Positions 1 through 9,914 of a stretch of 64,000 nucleotides of DNA are shown here, piece by piece. The position numbers were made by a program, and so were the translations under genes. The DNA comes from JAOPZW01 sp963788935 (lineage in GTDB: Bacteria > Actinomycetota > Thermoleophilia > Solirubrobacterales > Solirubrobacteraceae). The stretch covers positions 1,116,001 through 1,180,000 of the forward strand of contig CAWBIM010000004.1 of assembly GCA_963788935.1 (NCBI GenBank), in the 5' to 3' direction. Under the pieces are notes generated by a model, which had not been told where the DNA came from, searched no databases, and was given only the letters and a program-made list of their open reading frames with translations. Position 1 is the first letter of the stretch; every line of letters starts with the position of its first letter.

Positions 1-967
1 CGTCGCGTGCGAGGCGGCCGTCGCGGCCTCCTGCTGGCCGATGCGCAGGTCGAGCAGCGCGGCGGCCGAGCGGACGGCCCGCGGGCCGCGCGCGCGTCGT
101 GGCGTGGACGGTGCCCGCGAGGCCGGCCCGGAGCAGGCGGCGCAGTCGCGGGCGGCGGGCGAGGCCGACGAGCGCGGCGCGCGCCGGCGGCAGCCCGTCG
201 GCGAACGCGTCCTCGGGCAGCGGCCCGACGACGGCGCCGTGCTCGGCGTGGATCCGCCAGCGCCCGACGCCCGAGGTGCGTGCGTCGCGGCGCAGGGCCG
301 AGAACGAGCGGCGGTAGCGGTGCCGGGCGCGCAGACGGCGGTCGTAGACGGCGTCGAGACCGGCCGCGCGGCAGCGCAGGCCGAAGTCGCGGTCCTCGTT
401 GTAGGTCGCGGCGAACGCGGCCGAGTGCAGCCCGACGCGCAGCGCGTCGGCGCGCCGCAGCGACGCGTTCCCGGCCCAGTAGCTCTCGAGCACGCTGTCG
501 GGCCGCGCCTCGTAGCCCGCGACGCACTCCTCGTACCACGCGGCGTAGAGGTCGACGGCGACCGTGTCCTCGGCGCTGACCGCGGGCGGTTCGACCGGCG
601 CGTAGCCGACGACGACGACCCCGTCCCGGCCGGCGTGGGCGCGCGCGTGGCCGCTCACGAGGCCGGGCTCGGCGACGACGTCGTCGTCGAGCAGGACCAC
701 GACGTCGCCGCTCGCAGCCTCGACCCCGGCCTGGCGCGCGGCGCTCGCGCCGCCCTGCTCCGTCCAGCGCGGCACGACCCGGTCGTCGTCGCGGCGCAGG
801 CCCTCGACGAACTCCAGCGAGCCGTCGTCGCAGCCGTCGACCACCACGACGACCTCGGCGGTCGCCGGGTCGGCGAGCACGGGCGCGAGCACGTCGGCGA
901 GCAGCGCGCGGCGGCCGTGGGTCGGGATGACGACCGAGGTCGTCGGCAGGTCCTGGACCGCGGTCAC
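1..967 (-). CDS. Glycosyltransferase family 2, partial at left edge
   Basis: This is a GT-A fold family 2 glycosyltransferase, probably cytoplasmic and adding a sugar to a lipid-linked repeat unit. Reading from GTG at 967 gives a VVIPTHGR start, a VVVVVDGCDDGS nucleotide-binding strand, an LLDDDV metal-binding DxD motif and a C-terminal NEDRDFGLRCR acceptor/catalytic motif. The GTG overlaps the stop of the preceding gene as GTGA, so it is the last visible gene of the polysaccharide operon. Near position 100 the protein-like reading moves to another frame (SAAALLDLRIGQQ), so a single-base frameshift is likely there. The 3' end lies outside the window. Confidence 0.8.
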   Translation of the reverse strand, partial: MTAVQDLPTTSVVIPTHGRRALLADVLAPVLADPATAEVVVVVDGCDDGSLEFVEGLRRDDDRVVPRWTEQGGASAARQAGVEAASGDVVVLLDDDVVAEPGLVSGHARAHAGRDGVVVVGYAPVEPPAVSAEDTVAVDLYAAWYEECVAGYEARPDSVLESYWAGNASLRRADALRVGLHSAAFAATYNEDRDFGLRCRAAGLDAVYDRRLRARHRYRRSFSALRRDARTSGVGRWRIHAEHGAVVGPLPEDAFADGLPPARAALVGLARRPRLRRLLRAGLAGTVHATTRARPAGRPLGRRAARPAHRPAGGRDGRLARD

Positions 968-1827
968 GCGGGCACCTCCCCGGGGCGCGGGCGGGCGGCG
1001 GCGCGGCGGCGGCCCTCGCGGTCGCCGAGACAGCGGCCCGCGATGTCGGCCATGCGCAGCCAGTTGACGCGGTGGAAGACCGCCGGGCTCATCGACTCGG
1101 CCGGCAGATCGTCCCACCACTCGCGCAGCGCGGCGCGGGCCGGGAACGCCGGGACGAGGCCGGCGGAGGCCATCGCGCGCGCCTCGCGGCGGGTGCGGCC
1201 GAACAGCGCGCGCGTGCCCGCGGCCTTGCGGTGCGCGCCATCGACGTGCAGGAGCGGGTCGAACACGACGACGTGGCCGGCGCCGATGACGCGGGCGGCC
1301 CACTCCTTGTCCTCGCAGGCCTCGAGGTCCTCGTCGAACGGCAGGTCCTGCCAGACCGAGGCGCGCCACGAGGCGGCGTGGTTCGAGAAGCCCCAGCCCG
1401 GCGCGCTGCGCAGCAGGGCGGCCGTCTGATCGACGGGCTCGAGCAGCGGGCGGCCGTCCCAGCGGTGCAGCTGGCCGTTCGTCGCCCCGACGTCCGGGCG
1501 CTCGTAGTGGCGCAGGGCGAGCGCGACCCAGTCGTCGCGCTCCGGCGCGCAGTGGGCCGACAGGGCGAAGTGGACCGGCGCGGTCGCGGCCCCGGCGCCG
1601 AGGTTCAGCGCGCGGCCGAACGTGAACGCCTCGGGCGCGATCTCGACCACGCGGTCGGCGTGACGGCGGGCGAGCTCGAGCGTGCCGTCGGTCGAGCCGG
1701 AGTCGACGACGACGATCTCGACGGGCACGGTCTGCGCGCGCAGCGCGGCGAACGTCGCCCCGACGGTGTCGGCCTTGTCCTTCGTGCGCACGATGACGCT
1801 CGCGCGGGGCGTGCCGTTCGCGGTCAT
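964..1827 (-). CDS. Glycosyltransferase family 2
   Basis: A 287-residue GT2 enzyme starting MTANGTPRASVIVRTKDK. The N-terminal half has the usual family 2 strand-loop (VIVRTKDKADT, then EIVVVDSGSTDGT). The middle has a LSAHCAPE segment in the position of the DxD region, followed by FDEDLEACEDKEWAARV, the ED motif typical of the catalytic base. This arrangement resembles rhamnosyl-type GT2 transferases, but the sugar cannot be read from sequence. ATG at 1827 overlaps the upstream TGA as ATGA, and its own stop overlaps the next GTG, so it is translationally coupled on both sides. Confidence 0.88.
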   Translation of the reverse strand: MTANGTPRASVIVRTKDKADTVGATFAALRAQTVPVEIVVVDSGSTDGTLELARRHADRVVEIAPEAFTFGRALNLGAGAATAPVHFALSAHCAPERDDWVALALRHYERPDVGATNGQLHRWDGRPLLEPVDQTAALLRSAPGWGFSNHAASWRASVWQDLPFDEDLEACEDKEWAARVIGAGHVVVFDPLLHVDGAHRKAAGTRALFGRTRREARAMASAGLVPAFPARAALREWWDDLPAESMSPAVFHRVNWLRMADIAGRCLGDREGRRRAAARPRPGEVPA

Positions 1828-3036
1828 GCGCGGCCTCCCAGCTCGGTGTAGATGCGGTCCAGGCGGGCGGCGACGACGTCGGCGTCGAACGCCTCGGCCA
1901 CCCACGCGCGGGCCCGATCGGCCCGCGGCGCCCAGGTCTCGCGCGTGGCGACGAGCGCGAGGACGCGCTCGGCCAGCGCCGCGGCGTCGCCCTCGCCGAC
2001 GAGCTCCGCCCGCCGCTCGGGCGGGAACGCCTCGGCCATCCCGCCGACGCGCGTCGCGACGACCTCGAGGCCGGTGGCGAACGCCTCGCGGGGGACGACC
2101 GGCAGGCCCTCGGCCTGGCCGTCGGGCAGCGTGCGGCTCGGGGCGACGACGACGTCGGCCTGCGCGAGCGCCCCGGCCACCGCGTCGTGCGCGAGCGCGC
2201 CGCGCAGCGCGACGGCGTCCGCGACGCCGAGGTCGGCGGCCACCGCCCGCACGCGGTCGCGCTCGGGGCCGTCGCCGACGACGGTCAGGGTCGCGGCCGG
2301 GATCTCGGCGCGCACGAGCGCGAGCGCGCGGACGGCGAGGTCGGCGCCCTTGCCCGCGTGCAGGCGCCCGACGAAGAGCAGCCGCGGGCCGTCGCCCGCG
2401 GCGCGCGGCCCGCGGAACGCGAAGCGCTCGAGACGCACGCCCGCGGGGACGACGTCGACGGCGCCGTCGTGGCCCGGCCGCCCGCAGGCGCTCGGCGAGG
2501 AACTCGGAGACGACCGTCACGCGCGCGGCGGCCGCGAGCATCGCCGGGTAGCGCCGGCGCCACGGCTCCGCGCGCGGGGACACGGTCACGTCCGTGCCGT
2601 GGAGGCTCACGAGCAGCGGGCGGCGCAGGCGGCGGGCCGCGAGCGCCGCGTCGGCGCCGGCCCAGCCGAAGTGGGCGTGGAGCAGGTCGACCGGCGCGCC
2701 GGCGAGCGCGCGCAGGTAGCGGCGCGAGACGGCCCGGCGCTCGCGGGTGCGCGCCGGGGGCAGGCGGTTGGCCAGCCGGTCGCGCCACGGGACGGCCGCC
2801 GCCGACACCGGCAGGACGCGCTCCGGCGCGACGGTCAGCCACTGCGGGTTGTCGATCGCCAGCGCCGCGAGCCAGGGCTCCCAGCCGCGCGCCGCGAGGT
2901 CCTCCATCGCGTCGCGGACGAACGTCTCCGACGGCAGCCCGAAGCGGTGCATCACGTGCGCGACGCGGCCGCGCACGGGCGCCGCGGCAGCGGCCGCGGG
3001 CGCCGGCGCCGGCGGGATGAGCGTCGCCGCGGTCAC
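1824..3036 (-). CDS. Glycosyltransferase family 4 (GT-B), frameshifted
   Basis: A GT-B fold family 4 transferase of about 400 residues. The N-terminal domain runs from VTAATLIPPAP through RVAHVMHRFGLPSETF, LLHAHFGWAG and LLVSLHGTDVTV, which are hallmarks of the acceptor domain. The C-terminal donor domain has LLFVGRLHAGKGADLAV, VVGDGPERDRV and EGLPVVPREAFATGLEVVAT, with the E-x7-E nucleotide-sugar motif. The two halves are in different frames: one extra base at about 2473 breaks RLRAAGHDG from VDVVPAGVRLERF. Restoring it gives one continuous protein. GTG at 3036 overlaps the upstream stop as GTGA. Confidence 0.85.
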
Positions 3037-3963
3037 CGGCGCAGCCACCTCGGACCGTCGACCGTGTTCGGCACAAGCCGCCCGACCTCGAAGGCCCACG
3101 TGACGAGCGGATCGACCGCGTGCAGGAGCGCCGTGTCGCGCTCGCGGGCGGCGAGCGCGCCGGCCGCGGCCACCCACTCGCGCACGGCCCACACGGCGAG
3201 TCCGGGCCAGCGCTTGCGCGGCGAGAAGCCGGGATAGGCGCGTTCGAGCCAGGCGCTGCCCGAGCCGTGACGGGCCTGCTGGCGCAGGAGCTTGCGCAGC
3301 GCGCCGGCGGCTGCGGTGCAGCACGGCGGCCTCGTCGCGGCGCTCGAGCGCCCAGCCCGCGGCGGCGAGCCGGAAGCACAGGTCGGCGTCGCCGCCCGAG
3401 CGGATGTCGTCGCGGAAGCCGCCGACGGCCTCGAACGCGGCGCGGCGCACGGCGCAGTTGGCCGTCTTCGCGTACGGGCTGGCGTCGAGGAGCGTGTTCT
3501 CCTGGCTCAGCGACGCCTGCAGGTACGCCCAGCGCGCGGCCGGCGGCAGGTCCTCCCCGGCCGCGGGCGGCTCGTCGGCGACGGCGCCCGCGAGCACGGC
3601 GGTGCGCTCGCCCGGACGGCGGTCGAAGTAGCGGTCGACGAGGTCGTCCGGGGGCTCGACGTCGGCGTCGACGAACAGCAGCCACTCCGCGCGGCCATGG
3701 GCGGCGCCGACGTTGCGGGCGTGGTAGGACGATTGGCGCTCGCGGGCGGCGACGACCGTGACGCGCGGGTGGCGCACCGTTTCGGGCTCGCCCGGCCGGT
3801 TGTCGACGACGACGAGCGAGTCGCCCTCCCCGAGCCGCAGGGAGGCGAGCCGGTCGACGAGGGCTCGCAGCGCCGCGGTCGAGCCCGCGAAGGGCACGAC
3901 GACGTCGACGCCCGGGCGGGCCGGGCCGGTCGGGGGCGTGGGGGTCGGATCGAGCGGGGTCAT
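3033..3963 (-). CDS. Glycosyltransferase family 2, frameshifted
   Basis: A family 2 transferase of about 310 residues. The visible N-terminal part has VDVVVPFAGS, SLVVVDNRP, ARNVGAAHGRAEWLLFVDADVEPP (DxD in the last segment), AKTANCAVRRAAFEAVGGF and GGDADLCFR (ED acceptor-binding motif). The reading frame breaks at about 3305, after AAVLHRSRR. The tail continues in another frame as RKLLRQQARHGSGSAWLER and ends PNTVDGPRWLRR at 3033. The corrected stop forms GTGA with the next gene, which supports the correction. ATG at 3963 overlaps the flippase stop. Confidence 0.85.
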
Positions 3964-5492
3964 GGGCGAGCCACCTCCGGGTCGCGGGTGATGCGGCCGC
4001 CGACGCCGCGCGACGTGCGCGCGAGCACGGCGCGGGCGAGCAGCACGAGATCGGCCCAGGCGCCGGCGAACGCGCCGCGCAGGACGCCGAGGTACGCCAG
4101 GCCGCCGGCGGCCACCGCGGCCACGACGACGATCGCCGGGCCGGCGCCCGCGTCGTCGAGCGCGATCCGCACGGCCGTCGCGGCCGCCACGAGCGCGGCG
4201 GTCGAGGCGAGCGCGGGGCGCACGTCACGCCAGACGTCGGCGATCGGGATGCCGACGCGGCGGTCGAGGACGAACCAGTGGACGGCGAGGGCCTGGGCGT
4301 AGGCGACGGCCGCGACGCCGCAGCAGACGGCCACGAGGCCGTGCGGCGCCAGGGCCAGCAGCATCACGACGTACACGGCGAACTGGACGAGGTTCGCGAC
4401 CATGAGCGTCCCCGGCCGGCCGGCCGCGAGGATCAGCGCGCCGAGGCCGGCCGACACCGGGTACGTGACGCCCGCGATCGCGAGGATCTGGGTCGGGAGC
4501 ACGGCGGGCGCCCAGGCCGGGCCGTACAGCCACGGCACGAGCGTCGGCGCGATCGCCGCGATGAGCCCCAGCAGCGGGATGATCGCCGCCGAGTGGGCGC
4601 GGACCACGCGGAAGCGCAGCGCGCGCATGTCCTCGAGGTTCTCGGCCCGCGAGTAGATCGGCAGCGCGACGCGCTGCATGATCGCCGTGATCCGGCCCTG
4701 GTACTCGACGGCGAGGTTGAACGCGCGCCAGTAGAAGCCGGCCTGGACGGCGCCGAGCTTCGCCCCGACGATCGTGTAGTCGATGTTGCGGGTCAGCGCC
4801 CAGAGCAGGCCGGCGCCGGCCGAGGTCGTGCCGAAGCTGCCGATCTCGCGCGCGGCCGCGCGGTCCCAGCCGGGCAGCGGCAGCCGCGCGACGCGGACCT
4901 GGCCGGCGACCGTGACGAGCGCCTGCAGCAGGCGGCCGAGCACGAGCGCGGCGGCCCCGAGGCCCGCGAGCGCGAGCGCGATCGTCGCGGCGATGTTCAG
5001 CACGAGCGCCAGGACCTCGATCACGCCGAGGCGGCGGAAGTCCATCTGGCGCGCGAGCACGGACTGCGCCACGGCGCCGGGCCCGGCGATGAGGAACACC
5101 GGCGCGGACAGCAGGAACAGGCCGACGGCGCCCGCGCCGAACAGCGGCGGCACGACGACCGTGGTGAGCAGCGCGGCGGCGGCGCTCAGCGCGGCGCCGA
5201 GCCCGAGGGCGAGCGTCAGCGCGGTCCGGACGTGCCCCGGGCCGATCGAGGGGCGCTGGACCAGGGGCGTGCCGAAGCCCTCGTTGGCGAGGCTGTAGGC
5301 GATCTCGAAGAGGATCAGCGTGAGCGCCGCGCGGCCGAACTCGCCGGGCGTGAGCAGGCGCGCGAGGACGACGGTCGACGCGAGGCCGATCGACTCGGCC
5401 GCCACGCGGACGACCGTGACCCAGCGGACGCTCGCGAGCGTCGCGCGGCGCAGCTCGTCGCGCGGGATCGTCGTGTCGGGGGCGTCGCTCAC
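3960..5492 (-). CDS. Wzx-type oligosaccharide flippase
   Basis: A 510-residue polytopic membrane protein of the MOP exporter superfamily (Wzx/WzxC-like polysaccharide flippase). It would move undecaprenyl-linked repeat units across the cytoplasmic membrane. About 12-14 hydrophobic helices are visible. The N-terminus has the typical LLTPGEFGRAALTLILFE segment after the first helix, and there is a central NIDYTIVGAKLGAVQAGFY stretch, characteristic of the WzxC/TuaB branch. The start is GTG at 5492, overlapping the WecG stop as GTGA. Lying between the priming transferase and several glycosyltransferases, it completes a Wzy-like export set, although no polymerase is visible in the window. Confidence 0.88.
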   Translation of the reverse strand: MSDAPDTTIPRDELRRATLASVRWVTVVRVAAESIGLASTVVLARLLTPGEFGRAALTLILFEIAYSLANEGFGTPLVQRPSIGPGHVRTALTLALGLGAALSAAAALLTTVVVPPLFGAGAVGLFLLSAPVFLIAGPGAVAQSVLARQMDFRRLGVIEVLALVLNIAATIALALAGLGAAALVLGRLLQALVTVAGQVRVARLPLPGWDRAAAREIGSFGTTSAGAGLLWALTRNIDYTIVGAKLGAVQAGFYWRAFNLAVEYQGRITAIMQRVALPIYSRAENLEDMRALRFRVVRAHSAAIIPLLGLIAAIAPTLVPWLYGPAWAPAVLPTQILAIAGVTYPVSAGLGALILAAGRPGTLMVANLVQFAVYVVMLLALAPHGLVAVCCGVAAVAYAQALAVHWFVLDRRVGIPIADVWRDVRPALASTAALVAAATAVRIALDDAGAGPAIVVVAAVAAGGLAYLGVLRGAFAGAWADLVLLARAVLARTSRGVGGRITRDPEVARP

Positions 5493-6253
5493 GCGCCGGC
5501 CCCCGTCACCCTGCGCCGCAGCGCCCCGCCGAACAGCACGGCGGCGCACGGCAGGCCGTCGACGAGGTAGCGCCGCCACAGGCGGGCGGGCTCCTGCGAC
5601 AGGCGCCAGGTCCACTCGAGGCCGGTCCGCCGCATCCACACCGGCGCGCGGGCCGTGTCGCCGGCGACGAAGCTCAGCGACGCGCCGAGCCCGAGGAACC
5701 AGCTGCGCGGCGAGGCCGCGCGCAGGCGGCGGACGGCGTGCAGCTGCTTGCGCAGCGGCAGGCCGACGTAGACGAGGTCGGGCCGGGCGCGCGCGACGTG
5801 CGCGGCGGCGGCGTCGAGCTCGGCGTCGCGGCCGGGCTCGACCGTCGGGCACTCGACGCCCGCGATCTCGAGGCCGGGGGCGCGCTCGCGCAGGACGCCG
5901 GCGGCGCGGTCGGCCGCGCCGGGCTCGCCGCCGAGCAGGAACACGGAGCGCCCGCGCTCGGCCGCGGCCGCGCTGAGCGACCAGATGAGGTCCGAGCCGG
6001 CGACGCGCTCGGGCAGCGGCGTGCGCTGCAGGCGGCTGGCCCACACGAGCGGCATGCCGTCGGCGACGACGAGCTCGGCCGCGCCGAACGCCGCGCGGAC
6101 CTCGGAGCTCGAGCGGAACGTGCTCAGGTGCTCGAGGTTCGGGGTCAGGACGAGGCCGCCGCGGTCGTGCGCGCGGGCGTCGAGGATCGTCTCGACCGCC
6201 TCGCGCTCGTCGACGCGGTCGACGGCCATGCCCATCAGGGAGATGCGCGTCAT
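5489..6253 (-). CDS. WecG/TagA/CpsF family glycosyltransferase
   Basis: A 254-residue GT26 enzyme. Members transfer ManNAc, ManNAcA or glucosyl residues onto a lipid-linked first sugar at the inner membrane face. Family motifs are clear: a GLVLTPNLEHL segment near residues 34-44, ELVVADGMPLVWASRL with the catalytic aspartate, SVFLLGGEPGAA, and PDLVYVGLPLRKQ. The length is standard for the family. ATG at 6253 directly abuts the TAG of the priming transferase, the classic pairing of a first-sugar transferase with the second-sugar enzyme. Confidence 0.9.
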   Translation of the reverse strand: MTRISLMGMAVDRVDEREAVETILDARAHDRGGLVLTPNLEHLSTFRSSSEVRAAFGAAELVVADGMPLVWASRLQRTPLPERVAGSDLIWSLSAAAAERGRSVFLLGGEPGAADRAAGVLRERAPGLEIAGVECPTVEPGRDAELDAAAAHVARARPDLVYVGLPLRKQLHAVRRLRAASPRSWFLGLGASLSFVAGDTARAPVWMRRTGLEWTWRLSQEPARLWRRYLVDGLPCAAVLFGGALRRRVTGAGA

Positions 6254-7783
6254 CTACATCCCCCGCCTTCCGGCCACGAACGCGAGCGTCCGCAGGAGGA
6301 TCTTCACGTCGCTCCACAGCGACCAGTTGGCGGCGTAGAGGTAGTCGAGCTTGACCATCTCGCGCAGCGGGATGCGCGCGGAGCCGAGCACCTGCCAGCG
6401 GCCGGTCATGCCCGGCGCGAGGTCGAGCCGGCGGCGGTACCAGCCCTCGACCTGGCGGTCGTCCTCCATCACGAGCGGGCGCGGGCCGACGAGGCTCATC
6501 TCGCCGCGCAGCACGTTCCACAGCTGCGGCATCTCGTCCAGCGAGGTGCGGCGCAGGAAGCGCCCGACGCGCGTGATCCGCGGGTCGTCGGTGATCTTGA
6601 AGAGGCCCTCGGCCTCGTTGCGGTCGCGCAGCGCCGCCTTGCGGCGGTCTGCGCCCTCGACCATCGTGCGGAACTTCACCATCTCGAAGACGCAGCCCCA
6701 GCGCCCGACGCGCTGCTGGCGGAAGAAGACCGGGCCGGGGCTGTCGAGCCGGATCGCGACGGCGATCAGCGCGAGGAGCGGGGCGAGCAGGACGAGGCCG
6801 ACGCTCGTGCCGACGAGGTCGAAGGCGCGCTTGCACACCCACGAGGAGCGCGTCAGCCCGAAGCGCCGGACCCCGAGCAGCGTGACGCCCTCGACGTCGT
6901 CGAACACGACCGACGAGCCGACGACCTCGAACATGCGCGGGAACAGGCTCACGCGCAGCCCGAGCGCCTTCGCGGCCCGGACGAGGTCGAGGACCTCGGC
7001 CTGGTCGCTCGCGCCCGGGGCGATGACGAGGCGGTGGATGTCGTGGCGCTCGACGAGCCGCGCGAGCGCCTCCGAGGCGAGGTCGTCGTCGGTGAGCTCG
7101 TCGATGCTCGTCGCCGCGGGGACGGTCGCGTCGACGCCGTGGGCGGCGGCCTCGATCTTGCTCCGGGCGTGCTCGCGCGCGACGGGGTCGCCGACGACGA
7201 GGCAGCGGTCGGCGGGCGACAGGCGGCGGGCGGCGGCGCGGGCGACGCCGCGGAAGGCGAGCAGCGCCAGGAACGCGCCGCCCCAGAGGCCGAGCACCTG
7301 GTCGCGGCCGAGCCCGCCGCCGAGCACGGGCGTGCCCGCGATCCACACGACGAAGGCGAACAGCGTGGCGAGCTGGAAGAGCGCGGGGGCCTCGTCGAGC
7401 GTCGAGCCGCGCAGCGTCAGCTCGTCGCGGTCGTAGAGGCCGAGGAGCTTGGCGAGCGCGACGCAGCCGACCGCGACGGGCACGAAGGCCCACAGCGGCA
7501 GCCGGTCGGGCGTGTTGCCGAGCAGGACGATGCAGATCGCGAGCGCGAGGCCGGCGGCGAGGACGTCCGCGGTCAGCAGCGCGACGCGGCGCAGGCGCTC
7601 GCGGCCCCGGGCGGACGGCGAGCGGCGGCCGTCGGCGTCCGAGCCCCAGGGCGGCCCCTCGCGGCGCCGGGCGTTGGCGACGTTCGGCCAGGCGCGGCCG
7701 GACGGGCGCCGGACGCGCTCGCGGCGGTGCGCCGGGGCCACGGCGAACCGGTCGCGCGGCGGGGTGCCGGCGGATCGCGTCAT
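6254..7783 (-). CDS. Polyprenyl glycosylphosphotransferase (priming sugar transferase)
   Basis: A 509-residue initiating enzyme of exopolysaccharide synthesis, transferring a sugar-1-phosphate to undecaprenyl phosphate. The N-terminal half has four to five membrane helices and a CoA-binding-like nucleotide fold (CLVVGDPVAREHARS). The C-terminal roughly 190 residues form the bacterial sugar transferase domain: KRAFDLVGTSVGLVLL, DSPGPVFFRQQRVGR, FEMVKFRTM, TSLDEMPQLWNVL, MSLVGPRP and LAPGMTGRWQV. The start is ATG at 7783, overlapping the regulator stop as ATGA. An unusually basic stretch of about 55 residues precedes the first helix. Confidence 0.92.
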   Translation of the reverse strand: MTRSAGTPPRDRFAVAPAHRRERVRRPSGRAWPNVANARRREGPPWGSDADGRRSPSARGRERLRRVALLTADVLAAGLALAICIVLLGNTPDRLPLWAFVPVAVGCVALAKLLGLYDRDELTLRGSTLDEAPALFQLATLFAFVVWIAGTPVLGGGLGRDQVLGLWGGAFLALLAFRGVARAAARRLSPADRCLVVGDPVAREHARSKIEAAAHGVDATVPAATSIDELTDDDLASEALARLVERHDIHRLVIAPGASDQAEVLDLVRAAKALGLRVSLFPRMFEVVGSSVVFDDVEGVTLLGVRRFGLTRSSWVCKRAFDLVGTSVGLVLLAPLLALIAVAIRLDSPGPVFFRQQRVGRWGCVFEMVKFRTMVEGADRRKAALRDRNEAEGLFKITDDPRITRVGRFLRRTSLDEMPQLWNVLRGEMSLVGPRPLVMEDDRQVEGWYRRRLDLAPGMTGRWQVLGSARIPLREMVKLDYLYAANWSLWSDVKILLRTLAFVAGRRGM

Positions 7784-8469
7784 CGCGCTCCGGCGCGCCG
7801 TCCGACGTCGTGCAGGAAGGCCGTGCCGTCGTCGGCCAGGACGGCGAACGCCTCGGCCCGTCCGCCGACGCCGAGCTTGGCGAAGCAGGCGGACAGGTGG
7901 GTCTTGACGGTGCTCAGGGAGATCGTGAGCCGGCGCGCGATCTGCTGGTTGGAGGCGCCGTCGGCGGCGAGGGCGAGGACCTCGCGCTCGCGATGGCTGA
8001 GGGCCGGCGGCTCGAGGCGCTCGCCCGCGGCGCGCGGGACGACCGCGAGGCCCGCGCCGACGCCGCGGATGGCGATCGGCAGCGCGGTCTCGGCGTGCGC
8101 CTCCCAGACGACCGCGTCGATGCCGTCGCGCAGTGCGGCCCGGACGGCGCGCGCCCGGCGCTTGTGGACGACGGCCACGACGTGGCCCTCGAAGCCCTCG
8201 TCGCGGGCGTCGTAGAGCAGGTCGACGGCGTCCTCGGCCCGATGCACGGCCACGACGAGCGCGCGGGCGTCCGTCCGCACGGCGTCGGCGAGCACGACGG
8301 CGCGGTCCCCACCCTCGGTGGCGACGGGCAGCCGGTCGTAGTCCAGGACCGCGGTGATGCGGCGGCGGAGCACCGGATCGGCGGCCAGCACGGCCACGTT
8401 CGGCTCGGTGATCCACAGCTCCGCCGTGTCCTCGGGCGGCGCGAGATCGAGCGCGTCCAAGTCTCTCAA
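7780..8469 (-). CDS. LuxR-type HTH regulator heading the polysaccharide operon
   Basis: A 229-residue transcription regulator. Residues from about 160 to the end form a LuxR/NarL helix-turn-helix (LSHREREVLALAADGASNQQ, then LSTVKTHLSACFAKLGV). The N-terminal part resembles a degenerate receiver (VAVLAADPVLRRRITAVLD) without a clear DD/D/K phosphorylation set, so activity is probably not controlled by standard phosphorelay. The start is TTG at 8469, chosen because GAGGAGG lies 7 bases upstream; no better ATG is close. It is co-transcribed with the exopolysaccharide genes and divergent from a BTAD regulator, so it likely controls this operon. Confidence 0.85.
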   Translation of the reverse strand: MRDLDALDLAPPEDTAELWITEPNVAVLAADPVLRRRITAVLDYDRLPVATEGGDRAVVLADAVRTDARALVVAVHRAEDAVDLLYDARDEGFEGHVVAVVHKRRARAVRAALRDGIDAVVWEAHAETALPIAIRGVGAGLAVVPRAAGERLEPPALSHREREVLALAADGASNQQIARRLTISLSTVKTHLSACFAKLGVGGRAEAFAVLADDGTAFLHDVGRRAGAR

Positions 8470-8682
8470 TCCGATCCCTCCTCGGGTCGGGTCGCGAACG
8501 GCGCGCCACAGTAGGGGCGACCTGTCGGCCGGCTGTCAGCTGCGTGTTTGGTGGACGTTAGGCGGCCGAAATGTGACCGATCGCCCCGACCAGTCGTCGA
8601 AGCTGAATGCGCGGCCGTAACACCGCACCTTTCGCGCTCTCTCGGTCTATAAGGGGAGGCGCCGCCGTGCGCGAAAGGACCG
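8470..8682. promoter_or_regulatory. Divergent promoter region of polysaccharide operon and BTAD regulator
   Basis: A 213-bp intergenic stretch between divergent genes. On the minus strand, GAGGAGG at about 8477-8483 is a strong ribosome-binding site for the TTG start. On the plus strand, TATAAG at 8648-8653 is a plausible -10 for the BTAD gene and AAAGGA just before 8683 its ribosome-binding site. No clean operator palindrome was identified. Confidence 0.45.
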
Positions 8683-9914
8683 ATGGACGAGTCACCGACG
8701 ACAACCCCGCGCAGCCGGATCCCTGCTCCAGAGCGGGCTCAGGCGCTGCTCGAGCACTTCCCGTTCGGCGTGCTCGAGCTCGACGCCGAGGGTCGTGCGC
8801 AGTCGTGGAACACCGCCGCGACCGGGCTCCTGGGCGCCACCTTGCAGCCCGGGGCGTCGTGCTGCGGCCTCTTCGGCTGCCGCTCGGGAGATGGCGCGTT
8901 GGCGCGCGCCTGCCTGACGGACGTCGTGCGCGAGGCGGGCGCGGCCACGCCGGAGATCCGCGTCGACCTCCCCGGCGACGGCGAGCACTCCGGCGCCCTC
9001 TGGCTGACCGCCGCCCCGCTGCCGGACGCCGGCCGCGGGATCGTCGTGCAGCTGCGCCAGGGCGACCGGCGCGACCGGCGGCGCCGGACCGACCCGCATT
9101 GGGTCGCCGGGCCGCAGGTGCGCATCTGCGCGCTCGGGCGCACCGAGGTCTCCAGCGGCGAGACCCAGCTCGGCGGGCGCTGGCTGGCCCAGCGGCCGGG
9201 GCAGCTGCTCAAGTACCTGGTATCCCAGCGCACGCGGTCCGTGCTGCAGGACGAGATCGCCTACGCGCTGTGGCCGGAGAACGGCTACGACGCGCAGAGC
9301 AACGTGCGCCACACGATGCACCAGCTCCGCCGCCGCCTCGAGCCGCGGCGCGCCAACCGCGCCCCCTCCGAGTTCGTCGTCACCCGCGAAGGCGCGTACT
9401 CGTTCGCCCGCGACCGCGTGACCGTCGACGCCGACGAGTTCGAGGGCCTCGCCCGCGCCGGGCTCGCCGCCGTCGAGCGCGACCCGCCGCGGGCGCGCGA
9501 GCGGCTCGACGCCGCGCTCGAGCTCTACCGCGGGCGACTTCCTGGCCGACGAGCCGTACGCCGAGTGGGCCCTCGACGAACGCGACCGCCTGCGCGACCT
9601 CGCGACCGGCGCACTCCATGCCCTGGCCGGGATGGACGCGGCCGACGGCGACCTCGACGCCGCCTACCTGCACCTGCGCCGCCTCGCCGAGCTCGAGCCG
9701 CTCGACATCCACGTCCAGCGCGACCTGCTGACCGTGCTGCTGCGCCGCGGCCGCCGCTCGGAGGCCACGCCGCCGCTACGACGCGCTGTGGCGGCGGACG
9801 ATGCGCGAGCTCGGCCAGGAGCCCGGCTTCCGCCTCACCGACCTCGCCGACGCGGTCGCCGAGACGCCGGCGGACGAGGAGTCCGAGGCGGCCACGGCGG
9901 ACCGCCGCCGCTAG
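8683..9914 (+). CDS. PAS / OmpR-type wHTH / BTAD regulator, two frameshifts
   Basis: A SARP-like transcription regulator of about 410 residues after correction. Residues 15-125 look like a PAS sensor (FPFGVLELDAEGRAQSWN). Residues 145-225 form an OmpR-type winged helix (LKYLVSQRTRSVLQDEIAYA, then NVRHTMHQLRRRLEP). The rest is a bacterial transcriptional activation domain with TPR-like helices (EPYAEWALDERDRLRD). Single-base slips occur at about 9531 (after ALELYRG) and about 9768 (after RRSEA); the ending YDALWRRTMRELGQEPGFRL is in a third frame. It is divergent from the LuxR regulator. Its stop TAG shares a CTAG with the facing gene. Confidence 0.82.

Noticed and set aside
41..1429. Long open frame on the plus strand opposite the glycosyltransferases
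   Set aside because: Composition is Arg/Ala/Gly-biased as expected of the complement of GC-rich coding DNA; the minus strand encodes recognisable enzymes. Many similar shadow frames across the window were left out.
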